DNA of 64,000 nucleotides, taken from the NCBI GenBank assembly GCA_021396245.1, contig WNYE01000037.1:62001-126000 (forward strand), read 5' to 3'. The notes under the pieces are model-generated. The model ran no database searches. It saw nothing but the letters and a program-made list of their open reading frames with translations, and was not told the origin of the DNA. Both the position numbers and the translations under genes were made by a program. The stretch comes from Sporothrix humicola (taxonomy: Eukaryota > Ascomycota > Sordariomycetes > Ophiostomatales > Ophiostomataceae). Positions within the stretch are counted from its first letter, which is position 1. Each line of letters opens with the position of its first letter. Of this stretch, positions 58,461-64,000 are shown in pieces.

Positions 58461-58470
58461 CATATAGAGC
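58461..58470 (-). promoter_or_regulatory. TATA-like box of the metalloreductase gene
   Basis: Minus-strand reading GCTCTATATG, about 145 bp before the first ATG at 58317. A second candidate, TATAAG, is at 58431-58437. Confidence 0.35.
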
Positions 58471-59662
58471 GGTAGTTTGGGCCCTCCATGTTGACTTTTC
58501 GGGGGCATACCACAATAGATGTCAGTCAAGCCTTAAAAGAGTAACATTGAAACGTCTACGGAACAATGGTGACTTACCATGTCCATGATTCGTCCTCATT
58601 TGTCACTTTGATGTTTCTTTTCTCATCCCGCGATATCTGCTCGTCTCTTCAGCCACCCCTTCATTTCGGTGAAGTCTAGACAACCAATACGTGCCTGCCG
58701 GAAATCAAACGAAGTCTTATCATTGGCGGTTCTTTCTGCCGAGGGCAATATGCCGTATATGTGGGTAGCATTGTCCCAGAGTTGGAGAGGAGTAGTCGAA
58801 AGGTTGCCCATCACAGCAGTTCTGGTTTCATGGCTGGGCCTGCCATCTGGTGAGCAAGATTGCGTGCATAAAACGCCTCGTCGGGACGAATGAGAGGGGC
58901 AGATTGACTGTGGTGTTTTCAGAGAGGCGTCGTCGACCGGCCTGGCCATGTGGTGGGAGGTGTAAGGGTTCGTGGTCTTCAACATCCTTTCGGGAAATAT
59001 TTGTACTCCCTTCAACGTTGATACATTTCCCCTTTCCCAAAACATGTTGTGCGCAGCAGTACAGAGTCGTTCTTTCCGTGGGGGCGGTATGTCGTTATGT
59101 TTTAGCCTTCTGTATCTTATCACGTTCGCTCTTTCCAAACATAGTCGCGCTCGAATCAATAAAGGAAAGAACCACTCGAAAAATGACAATAATGATACTC
59201 TTCCCAACAAGGAAAGAACACACAAGAAAACCTTCTCATACTTTCTTTTTCTTTGTCTTTTTCTTTCGTTTCTCTCTTTCCTGTTCCGCCGCCTCGTGGC
59301 TTCCTTTCCTACTTCCATTTTCATCTCCGCTCCATGCCATTCGGTCTCCGCAAACTCGCCATGCGGACGCCAAGTCCCGTCGCTCTTTCCTCTTTCTAGT
59401 CTTCTAAACATACCTTGCACTTGCCAACAGACTCCAAGTCATGTTTTGCGCTGTGTTTGCCCGAACGCCGAGAGCTGCGTGCTCTTGCCAAGCTCGGCAG
59501 GGCCCAGTCTTCCGGTAACCTTCTCACGTCTCGTGTTTTTACGTGCCTTTGCATGCCATGTTTTCGCCTGAATATCGCTAGGCTATCGCCGCACATCCGA
59601 TAGTCGTACCGTTCGGCTCCGTCGTTTACCTTGTAAAGCTTCTTGGCATCTCTTTACTGCTC

Positions 59663-59672
59663 ATATATATAT
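59663..59672 (+). promoter_or_regulatory. TATA box of the copper transporter gene
   Basis: ATATATATAT directly after a TGCTCA word. It is 29-38 bp before the ATG at 59701, so transcription might begin too late to include that ATG, which favours the next in-frame ATG at 59857. Confidence 0.5.
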
Positions 59673-59700
59673 CAGCCGATCTTCCTCGGTCTCTGTCAAC

Positions 59701-60590
59701 ATGGCCCTTCCATTGGGACCCCATCATTTGCCTCCGGCTGCTCTGCCTTCTCACGTTTCATCTCTCGACCACCACAGCAGTCCAACATTCTACCTTGCGA
59801 CACACGCTGCGACACCGACAGCTACCCACCTCAACGCATCATCGCACGCCAAGATCATGGATGGCATGTCAATGACCACGACAATGGCCACCACGGCCAC
59901 GGCCACCGGCTCCGCCGCAGCGGCAACCACCTCCATGGCCATGGACATGGGAATGGGCAGTAACACCTGCAAAATCTCGGCAAGTCTTCTGTCCTCGCTT
60001 CGCTCGCTTGTTTCATTTTGTCCTCGCTACGCTCGTTTGCTTTCACCCCCCACATCTCCTCACTTCGTTCGTCGAAGCTCCCGCTAACCTCACAGATGCT
60101 CTGGAACTGGAACACCATCGACGCCTGCTTCATCGCCCAGTCCTGGCAAATCACCTCTCGCGGCGTCTTTGCCGGCTCCTGCATCGGCGTCGTCCTGCTG
60201 GTGATCAGCCTCGAGTTTCTGCGCCGCGCCGGCAAAGAGTACGACCGCTACCTTGTGCGCCAGCATCGTGCTTCGTACTTGGGCGACGGTCAAGTCCAAA
60301 CCACCCAAATCCGCCAGCTCGCTTCGTACAACAAGGTGAGCTCCGGCTCGGGCGGTAGCCAGGATGGAGCCCCCGAGGCCGACGCGCCTTTCGCCGCCCC
60401 CGCCATCTCCGCGTTCCGGCCCAGCATCCTCCAGCAAATCGTCCGCTCCATCCTGTACGTCTTCCAGTTTGGCGTGGGCTACTTTGTGATGCTGCTCGCC
60501 ATGTACTACAACGGCTACTTTATTATCTGCATCCTCATCGGCGCCTTTCTGGGCAGCTTCATCTTCAACTGGGAGACGATTGGCGAGTAA
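59701..60590 (+). CDS. CTR-family high-affinity copper transporter
   Basis: Two exons (59701-59979 and 60096-60590) are joined over a 116 nt intron whose donor is GCAAGT, a GC-AG intron; the splice gives CKISMLWNWNTIDACF, the normal CTR entry sequence. From the first ATG the protein has 257 residues. Residues 53-86 are Met-rich (MDGMSM, MAMDMGMG), the outer copper-collecting segment. TM1 is about 116-135, TM2 208-229 and TM3 231-250; TM2 carries the selectivity motif M225-LLA-M229 and TM3 the packing motif G242-AFL-G246. CTR proteins form trimers and import Cu(I). A start at 59857 would give 205 residues beginning directly with the Met-rich segment and suits the TATA position; I give the outer limit. 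The upstream reductase gene is its natural partner. Confidence 0.92.
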
Positions 60591-61502
60591 GTCATATTGT
60601 CCCTAAAACTGATTTTGTATTTTATTCGTCGCTGACAGTCAGCCCCTCCCCCCTTGTCAAGCCTGGAGGCACCATGGAGGCGCCGGCGTGCTGTGGGTAA
60701 CTGATGCAAGAGACGGAGTTTCGGGGTGGAAACAATGGCCATCCTGGGGACCGCAGAAGAAAATAATGGACCGAGAACGATGCGATCGACATGCATAAAG
60801 GTGTGGATCAGGAAAGAAGCTCAGAGAGGAACAATGGTTTTTATGATACCAACTCTTTTACAGTTTTGTTATGATGTTTGAATTTTGAACATTCTCAACT
60901 CACAATGAACCGACTTGACAAAATTAAAATCAAACAAAAGAATCAGCTATGCAGCCGAACGGTGTGTATGGCAACAATAAGCGAAACACGTCAATGAATA
61001 TCTCCGATAGCTTACACGGTGATATCGAGCACAAAACAAATGGTAAGAAAGATCAGATTGTTTTGACTTTTGAGTTCTGGGTCGTGTAAGTCTTGCAGTT
61101 CTTTTTTTTTTTTTTTTTTTTTCGTTTTTTTGAGTGCTCATCTTTTCTTGGAAAATGCTCAAACTTGCTCAACCTGCAAGCAGATAACTCCGTGTAAGTG
61201 GTTCTGTTGACTTCCCCCTGCAAGGCTAGACTAGTCCGCTTTAGTCAGGCTGAGATCTGCCAAGAAGGTGATCTTCTTCGCTTTCTTTTGGTTTTCATTC
61301 ACCAGGAATATCACAAAATCCTGAACCTCCATTAGAGAGATGTCTTCATTATTGTATATTTTTGAGAGTAGTATGGCATTGTACAGCGGGTTATCCGCGA
61401 CGTAAATATTTACATTTGGGGAGACATGACATGATATGCAAGATGGGATGGTATACAGAGAACACAGATCGTACAAAATAGGACAGGTCGACAGTCGGCG
61501 GC
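60591..61502. other. Convergent 3' intergenic region with T-run and TGCTCA repeats
   Basis: Between the 3' ends of the copper transporter and the Rsm22-like gene. It has a run of about 22 T at 61101-61122 followed by three TGCTCA words within 37 bp (61135, 61156, 61166). An 81-codon minus-strand ORF at 61231-61476 has no recognisable feature. Confidence 0.5.
61101..61122 (+). repeat. Poly-T homopolymer of about 22 bases
   Basis: A pure T run, on the minus strand poly-A. Length is likely variable and error-prone in sequencing. It may be part of a 3' processing region. Confidence 0.7.
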
Positions 61503-64000
61503 CTACTCCTTCTCCTCGCCCTTGAGGTAGCCCTCGTCCTCGAGCTCCTTGACCACCCGCTTCGCCTCCTTGTCCCGCCGCGAGCGCGACTTGCGCTCCT
61601 TGTTCGCCTTGTCCGCCAGGTAGACCCGGCGGTGGCGGTTGCGCATCCGCTTGATGTCGGCCGCTTCCGCCGCGGCGTCGTCGTCTTCGTCGAAAAGGTT
61701 TGCGTCGTCGGCGGCGGCGGCCTCTCGGGCCGCCCGGGCCTGCATCTTCTTAATGTCACTGATGACGCTCTTGGCGTTGTCGTCGCCGTTGATGGCCAGA
61801 TCGTCGAGACCATCAAAACCGTCGAGGCCGTCCAGGTCCTCCATGGCGGCCGCCTCGGCCTCGGCTGCTCGCCGGGCCTCTTCCTCTTCCTTGATGGACT
61901 TGCCGAGACGCACCGACTTGGGGACGCGGGTCTTGCCGCCGAGCGGCCACAGGTCGCCCCACTGGGCCTTGCGGGCGTCGTGGTAGACCTGCCTTCCCAA
62001 AGACTTGGGGACGGTCCAGCGCTCGAGCGTGCCGGCGGGGGTGCAGACGTCGATGACGACATGGCCGTGGCGCTTGAGCGGGGGCAGGATGGCGCGCGGG
62101 AGGGCGAGCTGGTGCGGGACGGGAGCCGAGGGATTGATCGTGCCGTTGCCGTCGGTTGAGCTCGTCGTCGTATCAAAATCGTCGGGGGTCCAGACACTGT
62201 TGAAACCCTTGAACGCGGCGTCCGTCGCCTCTTTGCCCTGCACCAGCTGGCTGGCGGGCAGCGGCAGCTGCTGCTTGGGCACCTTGATGCCAATGGCGCG
62301 CTGCAAATCGTAGCCAATCTCGTCCGTGTCCGGGTCCGGGTTGGCGGCCGACGGCGTGGGGACCTTGGGCTTCTGGGTGCCGCGCTGGACGGCAATGTAG
62401 GAGAACTCGACGTTCTCGTGGTTGTGGTGGTGGTGGATGCCGGCCAGAATCTTTTGGAGGAAGAGCGGGCGGGTGTAGCGCTGGCTGAAGCGGCAGTAGT
62501 CCTTGCGGCCCCTGGAGACGCCCGGCGTCGGGTACATGGGGCACTTGCCGTGGTTGGTGCAGGGGGCGATGATCATGCCCGGCTCGCGCTTGACAGGCTC
62601 CAGGTCGTCGCCGGCCAGTTCCTCGGCCTGTGCGGACGCCTCTTCGGCCAAAACTGACCCTTGAGAGGGACCCTCCAAAAAGTTGTCCAGGATCAGCTGG
62701 CGGGCCTCGGCCACAGCCTCAAAGCCGCGCGGGTGGCCCTTTTCGAGGACAATCAGCACGCCACCCTCGGGGTTGAGCATGGCCCACAGGTTCTCAATGA
62801 GGTCGCTGCGCTCGTACTCCTCCGCCTTGGGCAGCAGCAGGTGGCTCGCGATGATCAGGTCATACTTCTTTCTGCGGCTGCCCGTGCCTCGGTCCGGATG
62901 GGGCGTCTCGGGCGCGTCCAGGTCGCGGCTCTCCTCGCCGCCGCGGTCCGAGTGCAGCAGGTCCGGCAGGCGCGGCAAGAACGTCGTGTCCGCCAGGAAC
63001 CGCGAAATGCGGTGGCGCAGATTGTCTGATCCCACAACCACGGTGCGCTCCATGCGCTTGCGCGTGTCAAACTGCGGGCGCCGCTCTTTCGGCTGCACAA
63101 TCTGGCCCTCGAGGCGAGCCTGCTCCCTTTGCTGGGTCAGCTCTTCGGCCTCGACGAGGTCCTTGTCCAGCTTCTGGCGGCCCGGGATTTTCTTTGTGGC
63201 CTTGTCAAAGGACTGTGTTGCATGCGCCAGGTCGTACTCGCGCAGCACTGCCAGCTCGCTCCAGAAGACGCTGTTGAACGCCGACAGGGCAGCACCGCCA
63301 CCGCCTACATCGAGCACGCGCGGGTTGCTGCCGTCGGCCTTGCTGATCATGTTCTCGATCCAGGTTGTGCCGAGGCGGCGACGGACCTCGACGAGCGTGC
63401 TCAGGGCCGTGGCGTAGATCGGCGGGAGAGCGGCGGCAATGTACGCGTCGGCCTCGATTTCCGTCATCGTGCGCTGGCCAGCCTCCAGGCCAACGGGCTC
63501 CTGGCCAAACCGGCCGCGGTTCCGCACAGTTTCCTTCCTGGAGGGCGGCGCCTTGACGGTGCGTGGCGAGTACGGCAGCTCCTTGCCGCCAAAGGCCTTG
63601 CGCGCGGCCTTGGCGACGTGTTTGGGGTTGGACCGCTTGAGCAGCCCCATGATGGGGCTCGTAAAGCTGGCCTTGGGCAGGTTGATCGTGGTCGGGAACG
63701 TGCGCGAGCGGCCGATTTCGGTCAAGGGGTGGACGCGGCGGACAATCGTGCGCTGGCTCTCGCCGACGACATTGTCCAGGTACTCGAGCTCCTCGTCGTC
63801 CTTTTCGTAGGACTCGTACGGCTCGTCGTACGACTCGTGCGGCGCGTCCGACGACGATGCTTCGCCGCCGTCGAGGGCCCAGAAATCAGTGTCTTCCGCC
63901 AAAATCTCGCCCTCTTTCGCGGCCTTTTCTGCCTTTTTCGCCCGCTCCTCGTCTTCTTTCTGCATCTGCTTGACCTGTCTCGCCAGCCGGGCCGCCTCAA
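61503..64000 (-). CDS. RSM22: Rsm22/METTL17-like mitochondrial ribosome assembly methyltransferase, 5' end missing
   Basis: The frame is open to the window edge; the first internal Met is at 63965 and 820 residues follow it, so the true start lies beyond 64000. Counting from that Met, the Rossmann motif is VLDVGGGGAALSAF (217-230), followed by AVLREYDLAHA and the SHLLLPKAEEYERSDLIENLW helix. The cysteines C469 and C475 (CTNHGKC), C491 (DYCRFSQRY) and C641 (DVCTPAG) match the four that bind an iron-sulphur cluster in METTL17/Rsm22. This protein binds the mitoribosomal small subunit during assembly. The C-terminal 130 residues are an acidic then basic helical extension longer than in yeast Rsm22 and ending in GEEKE. 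The missing N-terminus should hold the mitochondrial presequence. Confidence 0.9.
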   Translation of the reverse strand, partial: EAARLARQVKQMQKEDEERAKKAEKAAKEGEILAEDTDFWALDGGEASSSDAPHESYDEPYESYEKDDEELEYLDNVVGESQRTIVRRVHPLTEIGRSRTFPTTINLPKASFTSPIMGLLKRSNPKHVAKAARKAFGGKELPYSPRTVKAPPSRKETVRNRGRFGQEPVGLEAGQRTMTEIEADAYIAAALPPIYATALSTLVEVRRRLGTTWIENMISKADGSNPRVLDVGGGGAALSAFNSVFWSELAVLREYDLAHATQSFDKATKKIPGRQKLDKDLVEAEELTQQREQARLEGQIVQPKERRPQFDTRKRMERTVVVGSDNLRHRISRFLADTTFLPRLPDLLHSDRGGEESRDLDAPETPHPDRGTGSRRKKYDLIIASHLLLPKAEEYERSDLIENLWAMLNPEGGVLIVLEKGHPRGFEAVAEARQLILDNFLEGPSQGSVLAEEASAQAEELAGDDLEPVKREPGMIIAPCTNHGKCPMYPTPGVSRGRKDYCRFSQRYTRPLFLQKILAGIHHHHNHENVEFSYIAVQRGTQKPKVPTPSAANPDPDTDEIGYDLQRAIGIKVPKQQLPLPASQLVQGKEATDAAFKGFNSVWTPDDFDTTTSSTDGNGTINPSAPVPHQLALPRAILPPLKRHGHVVIDVCTPAGTLERWTVPKSLGRQVYHDARKAQWGDLWPLGGKTRVPKSVRLGKSIKEEEEARRAAEAEAAAMEDLDGLDGFDGLDDLAINGDDNAKSVISDIKKMQARAAREAAAADDANLFDEDDDAAAEAADIKRMRNRHRRVYLADKANKERKSRSRRDKEAKRVVKELEDEGYLKGEEKE

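Larger units (their letters stand above)
58318..59700. promoter_or_regulatory. Shared divergent regulatory region of the metalloreductase and copper transporter genes
   Basis: About 1.4 kb between outward-facing genes. Words of possible interest: CTTGCTCA on the minus strand (58851-58858) and TGCTCA (59658-59663) next to the TATA-like run, both resembling the TTTGCTCA core bound by yeast Mac1; ATCTGATGA (58402-58410), one base from the SRE-type GATA site ATCTGATAA; and TATA-like words near both genes. A 265-codon minus-strand ORF at 58623-59420 crosses this region and I do not believe it. All factor assignments are inference from short words. Confidence 0.45.

Noticed and set aside
58623..59420. 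265-codon minus-strand ORF between the reductase and the copper transporter
   Set aside because: No recognisable domain, Lys/Arg-rich runs from simple sequence, and it fills the shared promoter. A real gene cannot be fully excluded.
61391..62395. 334-codon minus-strand ORF overlapping the Rsm22-like gene
   Set aside because: Out-of-frame Arg/Pro/Ser-rich shadow of the real frame.

Overview
The window looks like nuclear DNA of a filamentous ascomycete (Pezizomycotina, probably a Sordariomycete). Genes are GC-rich and mostly single-exon, or carry short introns with GTRAGT donors, CTAAC-type branch points and YAG acceptors. Long 5' leaders are pyrimidine-rich on the sense strand. The protein set is typical of these fungi: an LaeA-like methyltransferase, a CysA-type acetyltransferase, a CTR copper transporter and Rsm22. 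I see no transposon ORF, tRNA, rRNA, CRISPR or biosynthetic gene cluster. Species cannot be fixed from sequence alone.

Layout. 0-4.5 kb: 3' end of an acidic low-complexity protein gene (+) and an SLC35F-type transporter (+). 4.8-8.5 kb: a three-exon SET-domain gene with a signal peptide (-) and a mitochondrial CysA-like serine/homoserine O-acetyltransferase (-). 9.4-10.6 kb: a fungal hypothetical (+) that shares a divergent promoter with the acetyltransferase; two CACGTG boxes lie in it. 12.4-17.6 kb: a very long Cid1-family nucleotidyltransferase (-) with Q/S/N-rich arms. 17.6-27.7 kb: a 10 kb stretch with no convincing gene but with copies of a near-palindromic CTCCATACGGAGTA element. 27.7-32.4 kb: an AhpC/TSA-like thioredoxin-fold protein (+) converging on a four-exon conserved hypothetical (-). 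32.4-39.2 kb: another gene-free stretch.

39-46.4 kb is the most accessory-looking part: a hypothetical with an apparent frameshift in an A6 run, a NADAR-domain protein, a decaying gene with an internal tandem duplication, and an orphan helical protein, all on the minus strand. 48.9-52.3 kb: LaeA-like methyltransferase (+) and a four-pass membrane protein (-). 56-60.6 kb: a ferric/cupric reductase (-) and a CTR copper transporter (+) transcribed divergently, which would make a reductive copper-uptake pair: the reductase produces Cu(I) outside the cell and CTR imports it. 61.5-64 kb: Rsm22/METTL17-like mitoribosome assembly factor (-), cut by the window edge.

CDS spans below run from start to stop; introns are given in the text. 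Splice sites were read by eye and checked only by reading frame and family motifs.
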